Assembly (NCBI GenBank): GCA_910579435.1
Contig: CAJTVF010000067.1
Coordinates: 1 to 11,601 of the forward strand
DNA length: 11,601 bases
DNA from: an uncultured Oscillibacter sp.
GTDB taxonomy: Bacteria; Bacillota; Clostridia; Oscillospirales; Oscillospiraceae
Direction of reading: 5' to 3'
In this document: in pieces, positions 1 through 5,390 of the stretch
How positions within the stretch are numbered: position 1 is the first letter of the stretch
How the letters are laid out: every line of letters starts with the position of its first letter
Program-made: the position numbers and the translations under genes
Notes under the pieces: model-generated
What the model was told of the DNA's origin: nothing
Seen by the model: only the letters and a program-made list of their open reading frames with translations
Database searches by the model: none

Positions 1-2
1 CG

Positions 3-54
3 GAAATTTATGGCGTAAAGATGTGCGCGGGGATTAAATCAGTGCTTCCTTAAA
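3..54 (+). repeat. Left copy of a window-flanking inverted repeat
   Basis: This segment matches the reverse complement of 11550-11601 at 42 of 52 positions without gaps. The inner 22 bases (33-54, core ATCAGTGCTTCCTTAAA) differ at one position only. The identity stops at the inner edge (about 54), as at the end of an insertion element or dispersed repeat that continues out of the window to the left. No transposase is visible. A shorter relative lies at 2992-3017. It could be the end of an IS or MITE, or a chromosomal intergenic repeat. Confidence 0.7.
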
Positions 55-89
55 TGCGCCTTGAGATGCGTCTTGAGACACTCTGCGGC

Positions 90-118
90 TTGACAGGAAC
101 GGAATTCTATATTATGAT
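90..118 (+). promoter_or_regulatory. Strong vegetative (SigA-type) promoter of ilvD
   Basis: There is a perfect -35 box TTGACA (90-95), a 17-base spacer and the -10 box TATGAT (113-118). Transcription should start near 125, leaving an untranslated leader of about 60 bases before ilvD. The spacer is AT-rich against a GC-rich background. No operator is obvious. Confidence 0.85.
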
Positions 119-145
119 AAAAATCCAGCTTAAAACGGACTTTTC

Positions 146-161
146 CCGGGCTTCCGCCCGG
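146..161 (+). other. Leader hairpin before the ilvD ribosome binding site
   Basis: CCGGGC (146-151), loop TTCC and GCCCGG (156-161) form a perfect 6-bp GC stem. It ends six bases before the AGGAGG ribosome binding site (168-173). No T-run follows, so it is not a terminator. It may influence translation or RNA stability. No T-box or branched-chain leader peptide is seen here. Confidence 0.4.
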
Positions 162-183
162 ACACATAGGAGGCAGACAGCAT

Positions 184-1851
184 ATGAAAGAACGCAGCCG
201 CAACGTCACCCAGGGCATCGAACGGGCCCCCAACCGGTCCCTCTTTTACGCCCTGGGCTACACCAAGGAGGAGCTGGAGCGCCCGCTGATCGGCGTCGTC
301 TGCTCCTATAACGAGATTGTTCCCGGCCACATGAACCTGGACAAGATCGCCGAGGCCGTCAAGGCCGGCGTCCGGGCCGCCGGCGGCACGCCGGTGGAGT
401 TCCCCGCCATCGCCGTGTGCGACGGCATCGCCATGGGCCACGTAGGCATGAAGTACTCCCTCATCACCCGGGACCTCATCGCCGACTCCACCGAGGCCAT
501 GGCCATCGCCCACCAGTTCGACGGGCTGGTCATGATTCCCAACTGCGACAAGAACGTCCCCGGCCTCCTCATGGCCGCCGCCCGGCTGAATATCCCCGCT
601 GTTTTTGTCTCCGGCGGCCCCATGCTGGCGGGGCGGCTGAACGACGGGCGGCGGACCTGCCTCAGCCACATGTTCGAGGCCGTGGGCAGCTACTACGCCG
701 GGAAGCTGGACCAGGAGGGCGTGGAGGACTATGAGAACAACGCCTGCCCCACCTGCGGCTCCTGCTCCGGCATGTACACCGCCAACTCCATGAACTGCCT
801 CACCGAGGCCATCGGCATGGCCCTCCGGGGCAACGGCACCATCCCCGCCGTCTGGTCCGCCCGGCTGCGGCTGGCCAAGCACACCGGCATGAAAATCATG
901 GAGCTGGTGGAGAAGAACATCCGCCCCCGGGACGTCATGACCGAGGCCGCCTTCCACAACGCCGAGACCGTGGACATGGCCCTGGGCTGTTCCACCAACA
1001 CCATGCTCCACCTCCCCGCCATCGCCCACGAGTGCGGCATTGAGCTGGACCTGGACATGTCCAACGAGATTTCCTCCAGAACGCCCAATCTCTGCCACCT
1101 GGCCCCCGCCGGGGACACCTACATGGAGGACCTGGAGGGCGCGGGCGGCGTCTATGCCGTCATGAAGGAGCTTACGAAGCAGAACCTTCTGGATACCTCC
1201 CTGATTACCTGCACCGGAAAGACCATTGCCGAGAATCTGGAGGGCGTGGAGAACCGGAACCCCGAGCTGATCCGCCCCATCGAGAACCCCTACTCCCCCG
1301 ACGGCGGCATCGCCGTGCTGAAGGGCAACCTGGCCCCGGAGGGCTGCGTGGTGAAGCGCTCCGCCGTGGCTCCCGAAATGATGGCCCACACCGGCCCCGC
1401 CCGGGTCTTCGACTGCGAGGAGGACGCCATCGCCGCCATTTACGCCGGGAAAATCCAGGCCGGGGACGTGGTGGTCATCCGCTACGAGGGCCCCAAGGGC
1501 GGTCCCGGCATGCGGGAGATGCTGAACCCCACCTCCGCCATCTGCGGCATGGGACTGGGCGAGAGCGTGGCCCTCATCACCGACGGCCGCTTCTCCGGCG
1601 CCACGCGAGGCGCTTCCATCGGCCACGTCTGCCCCGAGGCGGCTCAGGGCGGCCCCATCGCCTTTGTGGAGGACGGGGACACCATTGCCATCGACATTGC
1701 CAAGTGCTCCATCTCCCTAAAGGTGGACCCGAACACGCTGGAGGCCCGGAGGGCCAAGTGGGTCTGCCCGGAGCCCAAAATCAAAACCGGCTACGCCGCC
1801 CGCTACGCCAAGCTGGTGACCAGCGCCGCCCGGGGCGCGGTTTTGGAGTAA
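184..1851 (+). CDS. ilvD: Dihydroxy-acid dehydratase
   Basis: IlvD dehydrates 2,3-dihydroxy-3-methylbutanoate and its ethyl homologue to 2-oxo acids, a late step of valine and isoleucine synthesis (and of the leucine/pantothenate precursor) in the cytoplasm. The 555 residues are full length for the family. Visible hallmarks are the iron-sulfur cysteine in NCDKNVPG (C121), the CPTCGSCSG motif (C188-G196, with C194 the expected cluster ligand), GCSTNT, YEGPKGGPGM and GRFSGATRG near the C-terminus. The N-terminal EIVPGHM carries Gly where the 2Fe-2S class has a third Cys, so an oxygen-sensitive 4Fe-4S enzyme like that of E. coli is inferred, which fits an anaerobe. The ATG at 184 has AGGAGG ten bases upstream and a consensus promoter at 90-118. 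The PAP2 phosphatase follows 60 bases downstream and is probably cotranscribed. No other ilv/leu gene lies in the window. Confidence 0.97.
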   Translation: MKERSRNVTQGIERAPNRSLFYALGYTKEELERPLIGVVCSYNEIVPGHMNLDKIAEAVKAGVRAAGGTPVEFPAIAVCDGIAMGHVGMKYSLITRDLIADSTEAMAIAHQFDGLVMIPNCDKNVPGLLMAAARLNIPAVFVSGGPMLAGRLNDGRRTCLSHMFEAVGSYYAGKLDQEGVEDYENNACPTCGSCSGMYTANSMNCLTEAIGMALRGNGTIPAVWSARLRLAKHTGMKIMELVEKNIRPRDVMTEAAFHNAETVDMALGCSTNTMLHLPAIAHECGIELDLDMSNEISSRTPNLCHLAPAGDTYMEDLEGAGGVYAVMKELTKQNLLDTSLITCTGKTIAENLEGVENRNPELIRPIENPYSPDGGIAVLKGNLAPEGCVVKRSAVAPEMMAHTGPARVFDCEEDAIAAIYAGKIQAGDVVVIRYEGPKGGPGMREMLNPTSAICGMGLGESVALITDGRFSGATRGASIGHVCPEAAQGGPIAFVEDGDTIAIDIAKCSISLKVDPNTLEARRAKWVCPEPKIKTGYAARYAKLVTSAARGAVLE

Positions 1852-1911
1852 TCCTTTCCCGCAGGGGAGGAAACCGGGGCTGGACGCCCCGCCCGCATAA
1901 GGAGGGACGGC

Positions 1912-2442
1912 ATGGAACTGGAATTGGGCATTCTGGACTGGATACAGCTCCATCTCCGCTGCGGCTTTCTGGACTGGCTGATGCCCTTTGTCAGCGGCCT
2001 GAGCAACCACGGCGAGGTCTGGATTCTTTTGGCCGCCGTGTTGCTCCTCATCCGGCGGCAGCGGGCCCGCGGCCTCTCCGCCGCCTTTGCCCTGGCCCTG
2101 GACCTGATTACCTGCAATAAGATTTTAAAGCCCCTTATCGGCCGCATCCGGCCCTTCGCCTTCCGCCCGGACCTCTCCCTGCTGGTTCCTCCGCCGGGGG
2201 ACGCCTCCTTTCCCTCCGGACATACGGCGGCGGCGTTTGCCGTGGTCTTTGCCCTGAAAGCCTCCGGGAGCCCCCTCTGGCGTCCGGCGCTGGCCCTGGC
2301 GGCGGCGACGGCCTTCTCCCGGCTATACCTCTACGTCCACTGGCCCACCGACGTTCTGGGCGGCGTCCTGCTGGGAGCCGCCGTGGGCTGGGCCGGGGCA
2401 AAGCTGGCGGAAGCCCTGTTGAAAAAAGACCGGAAACCCTGA
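1912..2442 (+). CDS. PAP2-family membrane lipid phosphatase
   Basis: This is a 176-residue integral membrane phosphatase. All three PAP2 signatures are present in order: K73-x6-R80-P81 (KPLIGRIRP), PSGH at 101-104, and S136-R137 with H143 and D147 (SRLYLYVHWPTD). Hydrophobic stretches cover roughly residues 18-48, 57-70, 103-116, 124-142 and 148-165. Small Gram-positive members of this size (BcrC type) dephosphorylate undecaprenyl pyrophosphate and so recycle the carrier lipid of wall synthesis. That substrate is inference, because other PAP2 proteins act on phosphatidic acid or phosphatidylglycerophosphate. The ATG at 1912 follows AAGGAGGG with a good spacer. The gap to ilvD holds a 6-bp hairpin (1875-1891) without a T-run, so readthrough from ilvD is likely. 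A strong terminator begins at the stop codon. Confidence 0.9.
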   Translation: MELELGILDWIQLHLRCGFLDWLMPFVSGLSNHGEVWILLAAVLLLIRRQRARGLSAAFALALDLITCNKILKPLIGRIRPFAFRPDLSLLVPPPGDASFPSGHTAAAFAVVFALKASGSPLWRPALALAAATAFSRLYLYVHWPTDVLGGVLLGAAVGWAGAKLAEALLKKDRKP

Positions 2443-2443
2443 A

Positions 2444-2475
2444 AAAGCCCCGGACCCAGCAGGGTCCGGGGCTTT
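2444..2475 (+). terminator. Rho-independent terminator of the ilvD-PAP2 unit
   Basis: A perfect 14-bp stem, AAAGCCCCGGACCC (2444-2457) with GGGTCCGGGGCTTT (2462-2475), closes a four-base loop AGCA. The 5' arm starts immediately after the TGA of the phosphatase gene. The T-run is short (TTT then CCT), so termination relies on stem stability. The mirror-image A-run lets it work on the minus strand too. Confidence 0.85.
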
Positions 2476-2596
2476 CCTGACATCATTGGTAAAAAGTACC
2501 GTCAGCGCATCCGCTGGACTGCCGCCGCCCCGGGATCTTGCCGGACCGCCAGAGCGCGCGGGCGTCCTTTTCATTCCGCTTATCCTCCGGGTATAC

Positions 2597-2631
2597 GGGG
2601 CCTCTAAGCGGCATAGCCGCCGAGAGTCCCC
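2597..2631. other. Long interrupted inverted repeat, function unknown
   Basis: Three stem blocks are nested symmetrically: GGGG (2597-2600) with CCCC (2628-2631), CTCT (2602-2605) with AGAG (2623-2626), and GCGGC (2608-2612) with GCCGC (2616-2620) around a three-base loop ATA. They are separated by a 1x1 and a 2x2 mismatch. It lies about 20 bases past the stop of the cysteine-rich gene on the minus strand. No T-run follows on either strand, so it is not a standard terminator. It may form the 3' end structure of that mRNA. Apart from this and the terminator at 2444-2475, nothing was recognised in the 210-base gap 2443-2652. Confidence 0.4.
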
Positions 2632-2652
2632 ACAGCCCCTAAAAAACGGAAC

Positions 2653-2871
2653 TTAGCAGCAGGGAGCAGGGTTGCAGCCGCAGTTGTTGTTGCATCCGCA
2701 GTTGCAGCCGCCGCAGTTGCAGCCTCCGCAGTTGCATCCGCCACAGTTGCAGCCGCAGTTGCAGCCGCAGCTGCTTCCGCCCCAGCTGTTGTTTCCGCAG
2801 CAGCACCAGACGATGATCAGCAGGATGATGATCCAGCAGCAGCTGCCGCCGCCAAAGCCATTATTGCACAT
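2653..2871 (-). CDS. Small cysteine-rich CGCN/CGGCN-repeat protein
   Basis: This 72-residue protein has 22 cysteines (31%). In order it shows a Gly/Asn/Cys head (1-10); CCW and a very hydrophobic core WIIILLIIVW (13-22); CCCGNN; a Gly/Ser linker; then a repeat region C35-C66 of alternating Cys with Gly or Asn (CGCN, CGGCN units); and a C-terminal NPAPCC. The ten-residue core is short for a transmembrane helix and may be membrane-associated. Similar small GGG-hydrophobic-Cys/Gly proteins of clostridia often carry a meaningless chorion-like label; no function is established. A structural role in a spore coat or envelope through disulfides or metal binding is inference. The ATG at 2871 has AGGAGG (2879-2884) seven bases upstream. 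A SigK-like promoter precedes it and a terminator insulates it from the SLH gene. The clear start signals argue against a chance reading of the repeat. Confidence 0.72.
   Translation of the reverse strand: MCNNGFGGGSCCWIIILLIIVWCCCGNNSWGGSSCGCNCGCNCGGCNCGGCNCGGCNCGCNNNCGCNPAPCC
2674..2769 (-). repeat. Tandem 12-15-base coding repeat of the Cys-rich gene
   Basis: Short degenerate units built on GCAGTTGCAGCCGCC (plus-strand view) are repeated here. On the minus strand they encode CGCN and CGGCN units. The units differ mainly by whole codons, so copy number can change without a frameshift. Confidence 0.7.
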
Positions 2872-2918
2872 GATGAAACCTCCTGAGAGATGTAGACCGA
2901 ATCGGAGCGGTCTCAGTT

Positions 2919-2946
2919 CATCATATGCCCTCCGCCCGGGGTGGTG
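2919..2946 (-). promoter_or_regulatory. Candidate SigK-type promoter of the Cys-rich gene
   Basis: Read on the minus strand there is CAC (2944-2946), a 16-base gap to CATA, and the -10-like GCATATGATG (2919-2928). The Bacillus SigK consensus is mAC, 16-17 bases, then gCATAnnnTA, so only the last base differs. Transcription would begin about 40 bases before the start codon. The transcript would carry a small hairpin, AGACCG with CGGTCT (2894-2913). The short motif could arise by chance. Confidence 0.35.
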
Positions 2947-2949
2947 ACT

Positions 2950-2990
2950 AAAAGACAGCCGCCTGCGGGCGTCTTTCCGCAGGCGGTGTC
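2950..2990 (-). terminator. Rho-independent terminator of the rex-SLH unit
   Basis: On the minus strand GACA plus CCGCCTGCGG (2977-2990) pairs with CCGCAGGCGG and TGTC (2954-2968), with a single bulged base and an eight-base loop. TTTT (2950-2953) follows directly. It begins 16 bases after the SLH gene's stop codon and isolates the cysteine-rich gene. Confidence 0.88.
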
Positions 2991-2991
2991 C

Positions 2992-3017
2992 TTAATCAGT
3001 GGTTCCTTAAAAACGCC
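2992..3017 (+). repeat. Short internal copy of the flanking repeat
   Basis: The 26 bases match positions 35-60 at the left end at 22 places, in the same orientation. The core is TTAATCAGTG, one variant base, then TTCCTTAAA. It contains the TAA stop (3007-3009) of the minus-strand SLH gene and the bases just after it. Homology does not continue to the left of 2992. So much identity is very unlikely by chance in a window of this size. Confidence 0.55.
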
Positions 3018-4089
3018 AGTTCAGCACCGGCGGCGCGGCGTCCCGCTCAAACTGGGTAAAGACCCCTTTGTCCATCAGCTGCTGGGCCAAGGTCCGGCCC
3101 GTGCCGGCCACCGGGACCTCCAGCGCGTAGTACGAGATATACACCAGCTCCGCCCGGAGGAAGGGGTCCCGCTGGAGCATGGCCGCCTCCCCCTCCGTCA
3201 GAAGGCCCGCGCTCTGGGCCCGGTCCAGCGTATCGGACAGGTCCGTGTTGGCGGCGGAGCTGTAACCCAGGGCCCGGAGGATGAACTCCGTATACTGCCG
3301 GGCGTTCACCAGGCTGGAGGGGCGGAACTCCGTGGCACTGTAGCCGTTGGTATAGCCCTTTTCAAAGGCGTAGCCCACATACTTCGCGCCGTTGGTGCCG
3401 GGCTGAACATCGCGGAAGGGAGAGGTCCCGTTCCAGGCCAGGGCCTCGCTCTCCTCCCCCAGCACCCGGATAAACATAATCAGCGCTTGCAGCCGGGTGG
3501 GCGCCACTTCCAGGTCAAAGCCCTGGCCGTAGCCGGTAAAGCTGCCTTGGAAGAGGTGCATGGCTTTCAGCGCCTCCGCCATGGCGTTGTAGTCCGTGGA
3601 GATCGACTCGTGGAACGTACAGGCCCCCTGCCAGTCTACCACGGCGGTCTTGCTGGTGACGGTGAAATTCGCGGCGGTGTCCTCCGCCACCAGATACCGG
3701 TGCCGGACCGCCAGGCTTCCCCCACTGGGAAGCACCGTCCCATCCGTCACGTCCACCACCGCGCCGGAGGCGTAGCTCACCTGCACGCTCCCCGCCAGCA
3801 GCAGCACGCCGTCCCCGGTGACAGACTGCAAGATATCGTCCCGCTTCAAGCGGCTATCCGTCCAGGAGACCGCAGTCCCTATGGGCGCGGCGGTCCCGCC
3901 GCTATCCGCGAACGCGCCGCCGGCGTTTTCCAAGCGGGCATCTACGGCGGCATCGACCTTGCTGGCAAAAACGCCGTTGAGGTAAGATAGGGAGGCCAGC
4001 GGGTCCGCTGCGTCCCCGGCGGCGGCTGCCCAGACGGCGGCCGCCGCCAGCAGGCACAGCGGGAACAGGATGAGGATTTTTGTTCGCAT
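3007..4089 (-). CDS. Secreted S-layer-homology (SLH) repeat protein
   Basis: The protein has 360 residues. Residues 1-24 form a signal peptide: MRTK, a hydrophobic core, then an Ala-rich stretch likely cut near AAA-GD. Residues 30-160 are an unrecognised domain rich in Thr, Ser, Val and Gly, probably beta-stranded. Residues 175-215, 223-276 and 287-350 look like three SLH-type repeats. The second is the clearest: FRDV, then AFEKGYTNGYSATEFRP, then an ARQYTEFILRALGY helix. SLH triplets usually bind pyruvylated secondary wall polymers and hold proteins to the cell surface. The target here is inferred. It begins 26 bases after rex and ends at a terminator, so it is probably cotranscribed with rex. 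The ribosome site before the ATG (AAAGGGA) is weak. Its stop codon lies in a repeat copy, so the C-terminus may have been altered by that sequence. Confidence 0.82.
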   Translation of the reverse strand: MRTKILILFPLCLLAAAAVWAAAAGDAADPLASLSYLNGVFASKVDAAVDARLENAGGAFADSGGTAAPIGTAVSWTDSRLKRDDILQSVTGDGVLLLAGSVQVSYASGAVVDVTDGTVLPSGGSLAVRHRYLVAEDTAANFTVTSKTAVVDWQGACTFHESISTDYNAMAEALKAMHLFQGSFTGYGQGFDLEVAPTRLQALIMFIRVLGEESEALAWNGTSPFRDVQPGTNGAKYVGYAFEKGYTNGYSATEFRPSSLVNARQYTEFILRALGYSSAANTDLSDTLDRAQSAGLLTEGEAAMLQRDPFLRAELVYISYYALEVPVAGTGRTLAQQLMDKGVFTQFERDAAPPVLNWRF

Positions 4090-4115
4090 GAGGGTCCCTT
4101 TCTCCGCTTCCGAAG

Positions 4116-4745
4116 TCAGCGGTTGGCGATGCGGTAGCTCAGAGTCAGCAGACTGTCGGCAAAGTGGATGTTCTCAATCTTCACATCGGGCCGGCTGCTG
4201 GTGATCTCCACGTTGGTGAAATTCCAGAAGCCCCGGACCCCCAGGGCAATGAGGCGGTCCGCCGTCTCCTGGGCGATGGACTGGGGAATCGTCAGCACCA
4301 CCACATCCACGCTGTGGGAACGGATGAAGGCGTCCACCTCGTCCATGGAATAGATGGGCACGCCATTGACCCGGGTGCCGGTGACGGCGGGGGAGATATC
4401 AAACGCGGCATCCACGGTGAAGCCCGTCTGGGCAAAGGGGAAGTTTTGCAGCAGGGCGTGGCCCAGGTTGCCCACGCCGATCATGACCAGATGGTGGTCG
4501 TTGTCCACCCCCAAAATCCGGCCGATCTCCGTATGGAGCTCCTCCACGTTATAACCGTAGCCCTGCTGGCCGAATTCGCCGAAGCAGCTCAAGTCTTGGC
4601 GGATCTGGGAGGCGGTGATGTTCATCTCCTGGCCCAGGGAATGGGAGGAAATGCGCACTACGCCCTTGGCACAGAGCTCCGTCAGTTGCCGGTAGTAACG
4701 GGGCAGCCGCCGAATCACGGCGTCGGAGACATTTTCTTTCTTCAA
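4116..4745 (-). CDS. rex: Redox-sensing transcriptional repressor Rex
   Basis: Rex is a homodimeric repressor that senses the NADH/NAD+ ratio: NADH releases it from DNA, derepressing fermentation and NADH-oxidising genes. The N-terminal winged-helix domain shows the family opening VSDAVIRRLPRYYRQL and the recognition region NITASQIRQDLSCFGEFG. A Rossmann domain follows with GVGNLG (about residues 90-95) and a DAAFDIS strand end. The C-terminal swapped helix is present. I place the start at TTG (4743-4745), giving 209 residues that begin MKKENVSDAV, as in homologues, with GGGAG eight bases upstream. The longer reading from GTG at 4775 would start almost at the expected transcription start and adds ten non-family residues. 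The promoter overlaps Rex-like dyads, so autoregulation is likely. It is divergent from the trpS operon. Confidence 0.95.
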   Translation of the reverse strand: MKKENVSDAVIRRLPRYYRQLTELCAKGVVRISSHSLGQEMNITASQIRQDLSCFGEFGQQGYGYNVEELHTEIGRILGVDNDHHLVMIGVGNLGHALLQNFPFAQTGFTVDAAFDISPAVTGTRVNGVPIYSMDEVDAFIRSHSVDVVVLTIPQSIAQETADRLIALGVRGFWNFTNVEITSSRPDVKIENIHFADSLLTLSYRIANR

Positions 4746-4784
4746 AGCCCTCACTCCCAACCAAAATTTTATCACAACAGCTAT

Positions 4785-4813
4785 AGTTTAGCTCAAAACC
4801 GATAACTTGTCAA
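4785..4813 (-). promoter_or_regulatory. SigA-type promoter of rex
   Basis: On the minus strand there is TTGACA (4808-4813), a 17-base spacer and TAAACT (4785-4790). Transcription should start near 4778, about 30 bases before the TTG start codon. The -35 box lies inside the operator-like dyad 4807-4825. Confidence 0.85.
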
Positions 4814-4825
4814 TTTTTTTAACAA
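4807..4825. promoter_or_regulatory. Candidate Rex operator over the rex -35 box
   Basis: The minus strand reads TTGTTAAAAAAATTGACAA, with arms TTGTTAA and TTGACAA. Known Rex sites are TTGTGAAwwwwTTCACAA, or TTGTTAAnnnnTTAACAA in clostridia. The arms fit with one mismatch, but the spacer is five rather than four bases. Binding here would block the rex promoter. Confidence 0.5.
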
Positions 4826-4831
4826 TCTTTT

Positions 4832-4848
4832 TTGTGAGAAATTCACCG
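4832..4848. promoter_or_regulatory. Second Rex-like dyad between rex and trpS promoters
   Basis: TTGTGA, five bases, TCACCG gives a perfect GTGA-n5-TCAC dyad. It resembles the Rex consensus TTGTGA-n6-TCACAA, but the spacer is one base short and the right arm is incomplete. It lies between the two divergent promoters. Confidence 0.3.
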
Positions 4849-4864
4849 AAGCCCATTTCAGTAC

Positions 4865-4894
4865 TTGACAAAACCGCCTTCGGAGGCGTATGCT
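4865..4894 (+). promoter_or_regulatory. Promoter of the T-box leader and trpS operon
   Basis: A perfect TTGACA (4865-4870), an 18-base spacer and TATGCT (4889-4894). The spacer contains a small palindrome, CGCCT-TCGG-AGGCG. Transcription should begin near 4901, just before the T-box stem I. Confidence 0.8.
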
Positions 4895-4900
4895 GTACAA

Positions 4901-5211
4901 AACACAAGAGCGCAAACCGACGACGCGGACAAGTAGACGGGGCCTTGGTTCTCAAAGAGAGCCGCCGGTGCTGGAAGGGCGGCAGAAGCAAGCCTGTCGA
5001 ATGGACCGCCGAGGGCGGGCTGAACGGGGAACAGGTTCCCTCATTATGCTCCGACGGGCTTTTCCCCCGTTACCAAGGAAAGGCGCGTGTCGGCGCGCCG
5101 CCGAGCGGGCGGTTTGAAACCGCCAATTTGGGTGGCACCGCAGAAGTTTCAAGGCTTTTGTCCCAAAGATTCCTGTTTACAGGTCTTTTCTTGGGGCGGA
5201 GGTCTTTTTTT
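4901..5211 (+). promoter_or_regulatory. Tryptophan T-box riboswitch (trpS leader)
   Basis: A T-box leader binds uncharged tRNA and then allows transcription of the downstream gene. The specifier loop is clear. GCGG (4925-4928) pairs with CCGC (5006-5009). The internal loop has ACAAGTA (containing the AGTA loop-E element) opposite GAATGGA (4999-5005), which displays the Trp codon TGG (5002-5004). GACG (4936-4939) pairs with TGTC (4995-4998) above it. Stem III is a GGCGGTTT/AAACCGCC hairpin (about 5108-5124). The T-box itself, AATTTGGGTGGCACCGC (5125-5141), is near perfect. Its TGGC would pair with tRNA 3' GCCA, fitting the G discriminator of bacterial tRNA-Trp. In the antiterminator, TTTGGG (5127-5132) pairs with CCCAAA (5162-5167) and GCAGAAG with CTTTTGT, leaving the seven-base bulge TGGCACC. 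Confidence 0.95.
5162..5211 (+). terminator. Regulated terminator of the T-box leader
   Basis: CCCAAAGA (5162-5169) and CCTG (5172-5175) can pair with CAGG (5180-5183), TCTT and TTGGG (5191-5195). CCCAAA is shared with the antiterminator, so the two folds exclude each other. A run of seven T ends at 5211. It starts nine bases past the main stem, so the base of the helix may extend through CCGC/GCGG or the short T-rich run at 5186-5192 may serve instead. The precise end is uncertain. Confidence 0.65.
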
Positions 5212-5310
5212 GACGCCCCTCCCCCGGAAACGGCCGGCGTTTGGAAAGGGGCGGACGGTATGGCTCATGATCTATGAAGGGAAACCCCATCGGTTTTTCT
5301 CCTCCGGCAA

Positions 5311-5339
5311 TTGCACTTTCCCTCCATTTATGGTAAACT
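5311..5339 (+). promoter_or_regulatory. Second, T-box-independent promoter before trpS
   Basis: TTGCAC (5311-5316), a 17-base spacer and TAAACT (5334-5339), preceded by TGG as an extended -10. It lies downstream of the T-box terminator, so it would give trpS and the wall genes a basal supply regardless of tRNA-Trp charging. Nothing else was recognised in 5212-5390 apart from this and the hairpin at 5354-5373. Confidence 0.6.
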
Positions 5340-5353
5340 AATAAAATTGAGCA

Positions 5354-5373
5354 GGCCCCGGCGCTCCGGGGCC
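5354..5373 (+). other. GC hairpin in the trpS leader
   Basis: GGCCCCGG and CCGGGGCC form a perfect 8-bp stem around CGCT. It sits seven bases before the ribosome binding site GAGGT and just after the expected start of the second promoter. There is no T-run. It may cap and stabilise the transcript or affect translation. Confidence 0.45.
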
Positions 5374-5390
5374 GGACAGCGAGGTATGTC

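Noticed and set aside
119..183. Possible T-box or leader-peptide attenuator before ilvD
   Set aside because: There is no T-box motif, no run of Leu/Val/Ile codons and no T-run after the hairpin; only a small stem is present.
130..1626. Long minus-strand open frame opposite ilvD (498 codons)
   Set aside because: It is a GC-rich shadow of ilvD, with His/Gly/Val-rich low-complexity translation and no family features.
2674..2769. Possible CRISPR-like array from short repeats
   Set aside because: Units are 12-15 bases with no unique spacers, and they are in frame with a coding sequence.
2941..3990. Plus-strand open frame opposite the SLH gene
   Set aside because: The minus-strand protein has a signal peptide and SLH repeats; the plus-strand translation is a shadow.
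4746..4775. Longer rex reading from GTG at 4775
   Set aside because: The start would sit almost at the transcription start and adds residues foreign to the family. The TTG at 4745 has a proper ribosome site and the family N-terminus.
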